Shown here in pieces: positions 21,145-32,640 of a stretch of DNA of 64,000 nucleotides. Origin of the DNA: Xylogone sp. PMI_703 (taxonomy: Eukaryota; Ascomycota; Leotiomycetes); NCBI GenBank assembly GCA_021399445.1, contig JAJTUQ010000005.1:2852001-2916000 (forward strand), given 5' to 3'. A program made the translations under genes and the position numbers. The notes under the pieces were generated by a model. That model was not told the DNA's origin, did no database searches, and saw nothing but the letters and a program-made list of their open reading frames with translations. Each line of letters begins with the position of its first letter. The stretch's first letter is position 1.

Positions 21145-22996
21145 ATGGCATATCCATCAGACGATGTTGGGATCAAGCAAGACCTTGACGCGGTCAACGT
21201 GACAACTGGCGATTCAAACAATGTTGAGGAGCAAACGATCGAGCCATCTCGAAAGTCCGGAGTCTTGAACGTCTTCGTCTCCGGATTGGCGCTTTTCAGT
21301 GATGGATACAATGCGCAAATCAGTACGTACCTGGATATTCAAACTCAAAGGCCCAAGTTAACATTTGTGGTATGACAGTTGGATACATGGAGCCTCTACT
21401 TTCTGTGCTGTGCGTAATTAGTTCGTGAAGTCGGAATCTTTCGTTAACCATTGAACAGGTACAAGGGCGCTCTATCCTCGACAATCAAGACACGATTATC
21501 CAACTCCTATTTGATAGGAGAGGTCTTTGGCATGCTCTTCTTCGGCGCGTTGATTGATAGACTTGGTCGAGTAGCCGGCATCGTTGCTGCTGCCTTGTTC
21601 CTTGTCCTCGGTATCATTTTGGCTACAGCCTCCCATGGGACGTCCGATCTTGGGTATGAAAACAATAACTCCAAATAATAATTCTTTAAGCTGGCCAACG
21701 CTAATACTTCTGATTCTATCAAGCCTCTTCTGGATGATGATTGTGGCGCGTGGAGTGGCTGGCTTCGGCGCTGGTGGTGAATACCCCGTTTGCGCCACCA
21801 GCGCCACAGAAGCTGCGGACGAAACAGCTATCCTTCGAAGAAAGAGAGGCTTTCTTGTTGCAATGACCACTGACTTTGCTGTTGATCTGGTATGATCAAA
21901 TCTTCTATGAGAAGAGCACTGCTAATCCGTTCGAAAGGGCTTCGTCGCAGCCGGAATTGTAGCTCTTATCATTCTCGCGTGTTTCCACCAACATGTCAAA
22001 GATGGTGTCTGGCGGGTGTGTTTTATACTGGGCATTGTCGTAAGCAGCATTGAAGATAAATTATATACGGGGATGGGCTCACCAATAATAAATAGCTACC
22101 CGTAACGATTTTCTTCTTCCGAATTCGGATGTACAACTCAACTCAATACCAGCGACATGCTATCAAAGATCAATACCCATATTGGCTTGCACTTAAGAGA
22201 TATTGGAAACCAATGCTGGGTACCTGTATGCGATTTAATAATTTCTTCTTCAGATTTATGACTAATGTTGAAATGATAGCACTGTCATGGTTCTGCTATG
22301 ATTTTGTAACCTATCCGTTCGGTATTTTCTCCTCTACCATTATCGAACAACTAAACCCCAACAACACTACAACCCAAAATATCGGATATGGAGTAAGTAG
22401 ACGAGATTTTCTAGAATAATAAAATCATGGCTGACTCTTTAAAGACCGTCATTAACTGCTTCTACCTCCCTGGATGCATCCTCGGCGGTTTGCTCATGGA
22501 CCGCATCGGCCGGAAACAGACTATGACTTTGGGTTTCATGCTATGGGGTGTCTGGGGCTTCATCCTTGGCGGTGCTCTCAAACCCATACAATCGGTATTC
22601 ACTCTATTCGTAGTTATGTATGGTATTTTCAATGCTCTTGGAGAGATGGGTCCGGGCGTAGCAACCTTCCTCTGCTCAGCCGAGTCATTCCCAACTCCAC
22701 TTCGAGGCCACTATCTTGGTTTCGCAGCTGCTGTTGGGAAGGCCGGCGCGGCCATTGGAACTGAAGTTTTTACCCCGATACAGAACTCGTTTAGTTCGAC
22801 AGAGAAGGGACAACAAGGAGTTTTCCTGATTGGCTCTGCGTTCACGATTGTTGGAGGACTGATCTCTTGGTTCTTAATCCCAGATATGTCTAAGGAGCTG
22901 GAGACGGAAGATGAGAGGTTTAGGAGGTATCTGGAGGAGAACGGGTATGATGTTACACATTATAGTGCTAGCACACTCGTTGTCAACAAAAAGTAA
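21145..22996 (+). CDS. MFS permease of the Git1/phosphate symporter type
   Basis: Eight exons: 21145-21322, 21379-21409, 21459-21653, 21724-21889, 21938-22039, 22096-22225, 22280-22392, 22445-22996 (1467 bases, 488 aa), including a 31-base micro-exon. The protein follows fungal glycerophosphoinositol/glycerophosphodiester permeases (Git1 group). Motifs are NVFVSGLALFSDGYNAQIIGYM in segment one, STIKTRLSNSYLIGE, the DRLGR loop, GVAGFGAGGEYPVCATSATEA and a second DRIGRK loop. Such proteins import phosphate-containing organic anions by proton symport at the plasma membrane. It is divergent from the PhnY*-type gene, which makes a phosphonate the likely substrate; that is inference. The C-terminus is hydrophilic and ends 68 bases from the convergent regulator gene. 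The start ATG at 21145 is preferred over the upstream 21100 frame because the extra residues look untranslated. Confidence 0.88.
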
Positions 22997-23064
22997 ACAG
23001 CGAGCGGCCAATCAATTAACTTACTCTGTCAAAAATATTCATTGACTATACCAATGACGATAAT

Positions 23065-24656
23065 TTATGTTATTTCAAGTCGTGAATCATTATTGGACAA
23101 GAAATATTTTCTTTGGTCTCGCGTGCAGTTGTTGACAATCTCAGACGCATAGGCAGTAACGATGCAAGTAAGCGTGTTAGGATATTGCAACATGCCCATG
23201 CAATGGTAACGCGTCACCTGAGCATACATATCTGTCTCATCGCCGGATGGTTGAAATTTATTAGTCGTCGATAACTTCACCAACACCGATCGCCGGAGAT
23301 CCAATAGAACTATCATCGTAACGCTATAGTATAGCTCCGTCATGGAACTAGAATTGCTGAACTCGGCGTTACCTGTGTACCCAGAGCCTTTTCGCCATCC
23401 ACTTATTCTCAGAAGGATTGCGTGTGATGCTCCCAGTATATCTTGAAGAGCCTCTTGCCACTGTATGCATGCTGTCTCGGGAATTTGATCAAACTGTTCC
23501 AGCAGAGGCGGAATATCCAGTGCTATAGATACCAATGCTTGCGAAGAAGTATCAGCATACTGGTACTCATCCGACCATTGGGGTGGATTCCATTCCGCAG
23601 CACATAGGAACGTGGCTTTTCTGCGCGCTAGACACCGAAGGACCTACCAGGGGTTTGTCAGTTACCAAATAACATTCAATCGTAAAGTGTGTTAAACATA
23701 CTTCAAGGCTCCGGAAGGTATACAGAACGTGACGGCTCATAAGCTCATGAAAGGCTGTAACTCCAAGCTGCTCAATAATGAAAGTTGTTCCTCCGATGTG
23801 CTCCTCAAATGCCTTCAGAGAACCATTAGCCACAATCTACATGTCGTCAGTTTATACGGTAACGAGAAGGAAGCCAGCTCGTATTACCTCATAAAAAGCA
23901 GCCATTAAACTTGTCAGTAAGTAGACCTGCGATTGCCTTTCTACGTCAGCACACTGACCACGAATAGTAGTAGTGCCGGTTTGGTGTCGAAGTGCTTGTA
24001 ATACAGCAAGGTAGTACTTCGTGGCTCGAATTTCGAAACTATGGCTTTGTAAACGGCGACCATATATTGCGAGAGAAAACGCTAGGAGGGAATTCTGCAG
24101 AGGATCATCATCATTAGGCGCCGGGGCCTCGCCATTGAAGGTAACGAGTCCTGCGTTGATGATGTTTACATGAGCGAACTGCAACTCTAGCTCATCAAAC
24201 ACGGCATTGGGCCTCCATGGTAATAACGATTGAAACTGGAATGCTTTGATGAAATTCGAGAGATATTGAGAAACGAGATTGATAGTGCCATCTACAGTGG
24301 AGCTCTTCTCCTTGAGTGCTAGTTCTCGTCTTTTCTAAAGGTCGACCCGTAGTTGATTAGGAATCCATACTCGAAAGGAAAACGAATGGGAGATGTACCT
24401 CATTTTTTCTAGAGGGGTTGGGACCTACCCCCGTCTCTAATCTAAAACGGGGAACAATGCCATAACCATTGCAAGGGGCTCCGGACCTGGCGCATCCTGT
24501 GCATACAGGCTCTGTGCAATCGCACTGGATAATCATATTTCAGCATGTCCATCTTAATTGATTAGAAATCCAAATGCAAATTTGTACGTGAAAGCCCACC
24601 TTTAGCTTTTTAGCCCGGCATCTATGGCATTTTCTTACGCTGTAACCACGACCCAT
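23065..24656 (-). CDS. Zn2Cys6 transcription factor beside the phosphonate genes
   Basis: Five exons: 24656-24600, 24524-24399, 24334-23888, 23836-23702, 23643-23065 (1344 bases, 447 aa). The zinc cluster spans exons one and two: Cys-x2-Cys-x6-Cys in RKCHRCRAKKLKC, then CTEPVCTGCARSGAPCNGYG. A 75-base intron splits it directly after KKLK, a frequent position in fungi. The rest is the usual helical fungal-specific regulator domain without recognisable enzymatic motifs. Such proteins bind CGG-containing DNA as monomers or dimers in the nucleus. It is convergent with the Git1-like permease (68-base gap), which makes it the likely pathway regulator of the phosphonate block; its target sites are not identified. 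Confidence 0.82.
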
Positions 24657-26755
24657 AGTATCCTGTTAACGATGGAATCCGGTTATCGACCGTCCTAGTA
24701 AAGATGCGGCTTTAATTAATTGAAAGGCAGAATTTGATTTGATCACTAAACAATTTAGAGATGCTGTAGTGGTAATATGCTTATATATTGTCCGTTAAAG
24801 AAATACATTCTTATATACATGGTACTAACTGTCGTAATTTCTTCCGCATTGTCCCCCTAATGGATTCACTAGGTTGCCCCTATGATATGTGGCTAGCTTT
24901 TATGCTCCATACTCAGTCTAGCCATGTATCATCTTACTAAGCTTCCACATTTAGTTCCTAACAGATCTTGACCACCAATCAATCCAGTCTTCTTTGGTAA
25001 TTGAGCTCAGATCCCTAGGCCGATGCTGTCCGACGGAGTCCGCCAAAGTCCTTAAAAGGTCCGTTGGTATCGATAGGGTGCTGACTAAGGTGCGGGATCT
25101 AGTGTGGATGGTTGCAAGGATTGGGCTCACATATACACAAAAACGTATATAAGTAACGGAGAACATCAACAGATCTCTTTTCTGATTCTCTCCAACAATT
25201 TTGAAGTGTTTGCTTGAAAAGGCTTAAGAAGGGTTTAGCATCCACCGGGGAATTACCAATGGAGAAGGTATTGACAGAACCCTAAAAATAAGCTTCGGCA
25301 TCGCTAACTTTTTAACGTTAGCTTAGCCGAGACTCTCAGACACAAACCGCATCGCAGACATTGCAAGGTGGATTGAGCATTTCGAATCTACCAACTTACT
25401 CAAAGCAGAAAATAAAGTTAACTAAATTCGGAAAAGGCAGGCGACAGAAAGAATATAAGAAATAAGGGGGATCTCAGATCTGACTGACCGCATCAACAAC
25501 CCTGGTCGAAATTTTATGTTTACCTTTTACGCTTATTACAAAAATAGCGGATCTAGCACATCAGTGATGTCCGGAGAATTATGGACGCGTATGTCGGCTT
25601 ACCAATGGGTTAGTTATCCAGTGTCTCCTTTTTCCGTCTCACTCGCAGATAAACATAAAGCAATATGGATCAGGAACTCTGTAAGTTACAAGTATTTTAA
25701 CTAAGAAGACGGATTCTGAGCGAAACCGTGGCTGATCGGCCGGTGAGGCCGTAAGTCAATCCGATCCAACCTAAACCGGCCGGCCGACGCCTCAGCTAAT
25801 ATTACCGGCCGATTCACTAGTTTACGCTATTATTGTAAGTAACTCAAAGTAGAACAGAGAAATGTGTTACTTAAATATTGAAAAACTGAGCTCGTAAAGA
25901 AAAGTGCATAAAGCGTATCACGGAGGCAGAGCGAATAATTTGTGTGCAACCGATGGCTCTCGTAAAGCCCTTTTGATATGCCGAAGCGATATCTAAAAAT
26001 CAGGACTCACGAATGTGGTTATCGGAAACTTCCAGGACATGGATCATACATAAATTATATGTGATAATTGAAGTTCGACAAGAGTAAAGTTTCAGGGGAA
26101 GTCCGTTAAATAATATAATAGGGATGACTTTTGTTCTGTCATTTGATAACATCTGCCCATTTATTAGCCGGCCGCTTGATCGGTCCATGCCCTTCAAACT
26201 TATCAGCCACGGGCCTCGGCCGCGGATGCGTCTACGGATGGTGGGTCATAATGGATCTCTTAAACTCATTTGACGTCTCTAGACGTGCAATAGTAATGAG
26301 ACGTGATGTGGATAAATGAGAAGGCGATATGAAAGGTCCATGGCAATCGTTACCGTGTTTCGCGGATCCGCTAGCAGGCTCTAATCCACCTAGTCGGCGA
26401 TAGCAGTGAGGCTTACAAACCTTAAAGCACCTGGGACCACGTGTTAGATGGTGATTGAGAGCATCTGTATCGGGCCTGAGTCCGATCACAATTTGTCAGC
26501 CACTTCGAACTCCATCTGGGAAAGGACCTAACGCATGGTCACGGTTCATGAAGCGGCCTCCTGAAGACCTATCTACGTCAATGTGGTACTGTGTTTATGT
26601 TATAAAAAAGTCAATTTCCCGGATCCTATTGATTTCTCATCTGTGTATATATTTGTTCCAGAGAGGACAGAGACCCAACAGCAAAACTTCCAAGTTCAAA
26701 ACATTGGCTTTAGACTATTTTATTCTATCTACTTGATTGGCCTTTACTTTTGAAA
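24657..26755. other. Two-kilobase gene-free stretch with small inverted repeats
   Basis: No gene is supported across about 2.1 kb. The frame at 24951-25169 (-) ends in a tryptophan-rich stretch that might be a decayed exon. Two short hairpins are present: GCTAAC at 25303-25308 facing GTTAGC at 25317-25322, and a GGCCG-rich pair at 25735-25813. One CACGTG lies at 26438, 313 bases upstream of the dehydrogenase. Confidence 0.5.
25735..25813. repeat. Inverted repeat with 10-base arms (GGCCG-rich)
   Basis: ATCGGCCGGT at 25735-25744 faces ACCGGCCGAT at 25804-25813, with a shorter inner GAGGC/GCCTC pair and further CCGGCC copies between them. It may be the remnant of a small non-autonomous element, but no target-site duplication was recognised. 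Confidence 0.4.
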
Positions 26756-27872
26756 ATGGCAGGAGCTGTATCATTGACCGTGTTCAAAGGGACTCCAGAG
26801 GGGGGAATTAGCAAGACTGTATCTGACCATGGACCATTACAAAAGAACGAAGTTCTTGTTCGCAATACTCATTCGGGCTTGTGTGCTACAGATGTGCATA
26901 TGATGAAAAATCCTATTGGCCAAGGGCATGAGGGTGCAGGTGTTGTGGAAGCCATCGGGCCTGAAGTTCTTCATACAAAAGTGTAAGTCAAAGTTCACTT
27001 ATGCTGACTACGTATAACTGACCACCTTGGTATAAGTGGGGACCGTGTTGCTGTAGGCTGGGTGAAAGACTACTGTCATACTTGTGAATGGTGTCTGAGA
27101 GGCGCAACTCAGTACTGCAATCATGCGCGTTCTCATTTGACGCACGATCATGATCAAGGGACCTGGTCATACCAGAGTGTCTGGCCAGAGCCTGCATTGT
27201 ACCTGATTCCGGATAATTACTCCAGCGCTGAAGCAGCACCTCTTGTTTGCGCTGGAGTAACCGTGTTTAAAATTTTCGACGATTACAATGTCAGACCAAC
27301 CGAGAGAGTCGGAATTGTCGGTGTTGGAGGTCTAGGCCATCTTGCAATCCAGATTGGCGCTAAATGGGGATGTGATGTGGTTGTATTCTCCGGCTCAGAA
27401 AACAAGAGAGAGGATGCTATTGTACTTGGAGCCCGGGAATTTTACAGCTCTCAAGACTTGAAGAATAGTACTCCGAACCCCGTTGACCACCTCATAGTCA
27501 CATCAGGTAGCCAGATAGACTGGGATAGGTAAAGTTTTCCTGTCTAGTGAGAATGCTTAAAGCTAATTATGTGATGATAACAGATACATTGACCTAGTCA
27601 AACCTCGAGGCACTATCTATCCATTAGGATTCTCAGAGGGCCAGTTCACCATTCCATACTTGAAGTGGAACCTCAAAAACATTGCATTCCAGCCTTCAAC
27701 AGTACATTCTCCGCTGGGGTACCGTCGGATGTTTGAGTTTGTTGCTCGTCACAATATTAAACCACTTATCCAGATTTATCCTATGACTGAGGAGGGAATC
27801 ATGAAGGCAGTGAAGGATCTTCAGGATGGAAAAGTTCGTTATCGTGCTATTTTGGAGGTTCCTGGCCAGTAA
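26756..27872 (+). CDS. Zinc-dependent alcohol dehydrogenase
   Basis: Three exons: 26756-26982, 27037-27528, 27584-27872 (1008 bases, 335 aa), the usual length for a medium-chain dehydrogenase. Catalytic zinc ligands lie in GLCATDVH and GHEGAGVV. The structural zinc lobe is CHTCEWCLRGATQYC. The cofactor-binding turn is GVGGLGHLAIQIGA. NAD(P)(H)-dependent oxidation of an alcohol or reduction of an aldehyde in the cytosol is expected, with unknown substrate. The ATG at 26756 is used; an upstream in-frame TTG is not a start. The gene lies 2.1 kb from the regulator of the phosphonate block and is not clearly part of it. Confidence 0.9.
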
Positions 27873-28068
27873 TTTTTTCTATCATATTTAGATGCAAATA
27901 AATCAGTTCACAGTATTTTAATCTGCAAATGGAAATCAAGAAGGGTTTCTTGCAAATGGGGTATCTCTACAGTATCTTGAATGTAAAGGGGAATATAACA
28001 ATACTGGACAATGAAAAGCCGAATGATCTATAGCTAGATCATATAACCGCAACCCATAGTAAATATCT

Positions 28069-29324
28069 TCATCCCATAACAGGCTGCCATAGAGCGGTGG
28101 TTAGATATTGAGAAACATCCGTGGGCCCATCCTCTTTCATACTTCCATGGCCCATTTCCTTCAAATCTTCCCAGTCCCGTAACTTCTGTTCTATTGCATC
28201 ACCCATTCCGGATGCGTGGAGAATCTCCTCAATCCGATAATGGCAGTCTATATATGCAAGATTAGGCAGTCTGATGTCCTCGGCATCCAAAGCTTTATGC
28301 AGGGTGACGAGGTTATCGGCAGGCAAAAAGATTTCATAATCGGAAGAGAAATCGTCATACGTTTTGATCTTGTATGTGTCAGGCGCTTCCTAAGAATCCC
28401 CACACCCTTAGAAATTGATTATGGATCTATGGGCCATTTAATACATACCGTAGCAATAAGGGCAAATCTAAACTACCCAAACTCCTTATGTAGGGCCTCT
28501 GTCAAGATCATCCCATTCGAAGCATTATTGATCTGATCTGCATTAACACCAGAATATCGAATAGCAGGAAAACATCTATATAACACTTCCCACATCTTAC
28601 TAATCTCCTGAGAATTTGCCTGGACAAAGTCAATGATATTTAATGAAAAGTTAGAGATGAACAAAAGCATACCTTCGTGTCCTTCCACTTTCCGAACCTG
28701 AACGGTATTAGATGAGCGCCATGGACGTCAGTATGTTTCACGCCGCTGGGTTTTCCAAGTTCTTTCCAACGATTAATGTCCATGTGGTCTGAGATAACGC
28801 AACGGAAGTTATCCCGACGCAACAGAGTTTGCCTGAATTCAGAATCGTGGCTGTTTGGGTCGAATAATGTGGCGAGTATTTGCTCGCCATTTTCCCACCT
28901 TTGTTCATACGGTGAGGGCGTGATCGTACCACGAGCGCTATTAGCTTTCACTATACAAAGTCAATTTAGAAACATCAAGATGTATCATTTCGAGCTTACT
29001 TGGATACAGGAGTCCTGTACAAAGATTCGCGAAGTGTTCGTACAATTCGTCATCATCATTAGATTTCAGAACCTCTCGAGCACATAATTCCCTTCTCCCT
29101 TCCGGGAGATACTTGATAAACGCCAGTAGGCAGCTTGTCACCTTGGTCTCAAACCCACCTCTGGACGCAGGCACATACTGGTTGATCCGTTTTCTAGCTA
29201 GACCAGCGAGCAGCGGCCACGATTCCGACGTTTCTCGGTCGGTTGAGAAGCCTGAAGCTGCAGTGAGGACAGACATCTCACGAGAAGGGCCCGCAGTAGA
29301 CATGTCGCCAGAAGGAGGCGCCAT
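28069..29324 (-). pseudogene. HNH-nuclease-domain gene with an internal stop
   Basis: Four exons: 29324-29000, 28950-28673, 28619-28449, 28389-28069 (365 codons). The fungal HNH_2-type layout is visible: LLRRDNFRCVISD (Cys of the zinc/HNH fold), GAHLIPFRFGKW (histidines of the core), WEVLYRCFPAIRYSGVNADQINNASNGMIL, then ALHKEFG. Codon 250 is TAG (28473-28475) directly after HKEFG. The frame on its far side (FRFALIAT, then exon four) still looks like the same family, so the stop is a recent nonsense change, again compatible with CAG to TAG. A truncated product of 249 aa would keep the HNH core, so function is not strictly excluded. A shorter, more decayed copy in the same orientation lies at about 33955-34470. 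Confidence 0.75.
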
Positions 29325-30066
29325 TTTGCTACTACTAGCTGAGGCAGAGCTCGGAGTTGGACTGTGAGCTTACGACCTGGCCAGTAGCCGGTTTGATTTG
29401 CGAACTGGACTATCCACGGACGCTTTCTTCTCTCTTACGTTTCGGAGGCATAACTGACGAAGAATACAAGTAGAAATCAACGATATGAAGTGGGCGAATC
29501 AAAATATGTTCTTGCTCTGAGTTGTATTAGTGTGAAGGTGATTGTCCAAAGTGAATTTCATTTCTGGAAACTGAGAAGCGCGGCCGCGCAACTAAGCAAT
29601 CACAGTAACGTCATAGATTAGCCCGCTAAGCCTCAAATGTAATCGCCATTCACAAGGGGAAATCCAGTTACTTCTCGAATTTTTTTTTTGGATTCATCTA
29701 TCTAATATTACATTTTGTTTTCGGTGGATCCCTTGCTTACGTAATTTGTCGTTTTACGTAATCAGAACAGAACAATTGATTGGTTCGTACGATCAACGGA
29801 ATGATCAACCATTCCGTTAACTAGAAGTTTTTATGTATTCGTTTGAAATAATTATATTTCCAATTAACAGTAATATTTATCTATCAACTTTCTTTAACTA
29901 TTCTATCCTTCAATTATATCTTTGAATTGATTAAAAGAAGTAAATAATCGTTGTAAAGTAAGTATATTCTCAATTTTATTATTAAAAGCCGACAGTCATA
30001 GGTCATTGGCACTAATACTGTACAGTACAGTAAGCCAACAGCCTGTACCAACAATCGTTGACCTTA

Positions 30067-30298
30067 GATACGGATAAGGCCTTGATTCGATAGATACGGA
30101 TTGAGCTTTATTATACAACCGGGCCAATGACCTGCGCAAGCGGTCACTGGCCTCGGATACGGATAAAGCTTTAATTCAATAGATATGTATAGAGCTATAA
30201 ATTAATTCAGAGTAATAAAAGGTTACTGGCCGTAGGTCAGGAGCCCAAAATATTACAGATATGTATAAAGCTTGAATCAATATATGAGGATAGAGCCG
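30067..30298. repeat. Three degenerate direct repeats
   Basis: Units start at about 30067, 30156 and 30258. Each begins GATACGGATAA or its GATATGTATAA variant and continues with an AGCTTtAATTC-type stretch; each is preceded by a GGTCAyTGGC-like motif. Most differences are C/T or G/A transitions. Confidence 0.55.
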
Positions 30299-30323
30299 AA
30301 ATTAACTTGACACGTGACCCTAA

Positions 30324-30340
30324 GGGGTGCGAAGCACCCC
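30324..30340. repeat. Perfect hairpin with 7-base arms
   Basis: GGGGTGC and GCACCCC enclose GAA. A GCGTAGCGAAAAGCGAGCG stretch follows at once. Such GC-rich tails inside AT-rich DNA are common near ends of fungal transposable elements. Confidence 0.5.
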
Positions 30341-30827
30341 CTCCTTTGAGCGTAGCGAAAAGCGAGCGAAGCTTGTTCTAAGCTTATATTTATACTCTTA
30401 AAATACCACAGTAGTTTAGATTTAAGGCTTACTTAAAGTGTTATAAGCATAAAATATCAATTAAACATGTTTTAAGAGTTATGATTAATTAATTAATTAA
30501 ATAGCTTAACTTTAGATAGAAATATAAAGAGAACTCCTGAATTTGAGCTTTTTATAAAGTAATATTAATAACTAGTGTGAGTGGCTAACAGTTATACTAT
30601 ATAGGGTTTGCGGTGGGAAAAATTAGAATGAAACCGTAAGGTTGCAGAATAGAGGTGAGAATGAATGCTACTTCTATGTATGCCTTAGAATTATGGAATA
30701 AATTGACTTACAGCATTTGTAAATAGCACGCGGGACTCGTTGGCCTTGCTGCCAGAAACGAAAAGTTTTATTAGTCTTTGGCTTACACAAAATATTAGAA
30801 AGAGAATCCATGCATCAATTCAGCTAT

Positions 30828-32640
30828 TTACAATTTAAAGCGCTCAGCCGATCTGAGCCGAGCTCCAAATTTGTAAAAGATAAACGGCAATGGAACCATA
30901 ATAACGGCAAAAAACCCGAGCAAAGTATTGCCCCAACCGAGCCCCAAAGATGCGTACAGAGGCGGGCCAGCCAACGGCAGAAGAGCACCCACAATACTCC
31001 TTAGAATGACATTTGCAGACGTCGCGGAGGCAGCATAAATTGGGTAGCTGTCGACGATGTATGTACTGATCGGCAAAAAAAGCCCTACTATACCGAAGCC
31101 GAATGGTACCAGTGATAGAATGGTAGATGCCCAATGCAGCTTGTAGAATGAGCTCCAACCATACCAAAATAGCGTCACGGGAAGAAGTATCCCAAAAGGT
31201 ATAGCCATGATAAGGCGCATCTCGGGGTTGAATATGCCGCCATTGGTTTGTATAAGCTTGACCACAATCCGGTCTGAATAGATTGTGAAAAGCCCCCAGG
31301 CAAGGACATTGCCCGCTCCAAGGGCAATATACGGCAACCCTGTCTCATCAGTGTTCCAGCCGTACATGTTCTCGAAGACCGTTGGAATCGTCGTATAAAG
31401 CACGTAGACGACCCCAAAGATGAATGCAATATACGCTGATAGAAAGAATACAATTGGTGACAGAACCATCAATGTCAGAGGCCTGAGCAAGCTACTTCGC
31501 AGATTTCGTAGGGTACTTTGGTGGCCCGAAGTAGAATAGCAGCTCATGAGATCATCTCGACCAAGCTCCTTTCGGAGATGGACTGTTTTTCGTTCAATCA
31601 GGACCTTGTGGCATGTTTCCGTAGTACAGAAGATGATGAGCAGTGTTACTGGGGTGGATGCTGCTAACACAATCCAGAAGTCCCAGCGCCAGCTGATAAG
31701 TTGAGTCACAAAGCCTCCGAGTAGGGGACCAACGACGGGGCCTTTACTATGGGTTAGTGGTGGCATTGAACACGATATGATGAAGGGCTTACCGAATAAT
31801 GGCCCCAGGTTCCACATTCCCATTGCGAAGCCTCGCTTGTCAGGACGGAACATGTCTCCAATAATACTGCCCCCCAGTGTCTAAAAGCAGAGTTTAGCAA
31901 GAGGTAGTCGCTGATTTAGAATGGGGTCCCCTGGGAGAGGGGGGGAGTACACTTACCAAACAAGCAGCACCGCCAACTCCACTGAAGAAACGAGATATAA
32001 TAAGCGTTTCAATATTAGGGGCCAAAGCGCATCCAATCTGCCACAGGCAGAAAAAAATATTTGCTACACTTAAAACCAATTTTCGCCCGTATACCTCGGA
32101 CAGTGGGCCAATGAATACCGGGCCAACAACGTATCCAAATAGGTAGATGCTCACAGTCATTGAGCCGACAGTTGCGTTGTTGTTGTGGAAGTCAGCATCC
32201 AATATATTGATGGCGGGTGAGAGGATCGAGGTTGCGAACGGGGTGAGCAACGTGATAGCTGATAGGAGCCAAACCCATATCCACTTACGCTTTTGCGAAA
32301 AGTTGAAAGGCATGGCGGGATCGTCTTGAATTTCCCAACCAATAATGCCATTATTGAGATCGGTGATTGGAAGTGCTTCGTAGCGCACTCCGTTGTCGCC
32401 TATCTGTCCAGGCCCTATTTCCTATTATCCGACGTGCGTTAGCGGAGTTTTATGGGTTATAGATAGTGATTTTGACGGGACAGGATGGGCAAATGGTCAA
32501 TGGCTTACATTCTCCAGCACCCTCTGGGGCTCTGTTGACTCAGACTGGCCAAGGACTTTTTCCTCCTTTTCGTTACGATAGTCTAAACCCGCCGTAGGCA
32601 TGCTCTCAGCAACAACAAAACTTGGCTTATCTGCTGCCAT
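30828..32640 (-). CDS. MFS drug/metabolite exporter (DHA1 type)
   Basis: Four exons: 32640-32509, 32421-31957, 31880-31793, 31741-30828 (1599 bases, 532 aa). A hydrophilic N-terminus of about 80 residues precedes twelve membrane segments, as in fungal DHA1 proton antiporters. Motif A-like FIGPLSEVYGRKLVLS, the GVGGAACLTLGGSIIGDMF stretch and the antiporter motif C-type GPVVGPLLGGFVTQLISWRWDFWI are visible. Proteins of this group export drugs, toxins or polyamines. No biosynthetic gene lies next to it. The upstream flank (32641-33954) is gene-free. Confidence 0.88.

Larger units (their letters stand above)
29325..30827. other. AT-rich repetitive gene-free stretch
   Basis: About 1.5 kb with very high AT content from 29640 on. 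It holds a degenerate tandem repeat (30067-30298) and a GC-rich hairpin followed by GAGCGTAGCGAAAAGCGAGC (30324-30372). The composition and the C-to-T differences between repeat copies suggest an old transposable element worn down by repeat-induced point mutation. No coding sequence is supported. Confidence 0.6.

Noticed and set aside
26756..27872. Alcohol dehydrogenase as a fifth member of the phosphonate cluster
   Set aside because: It is separated by 2.1 kb of gene-free DNA and no pathway step requires it; a single CACGTG at 26438 is not enough.
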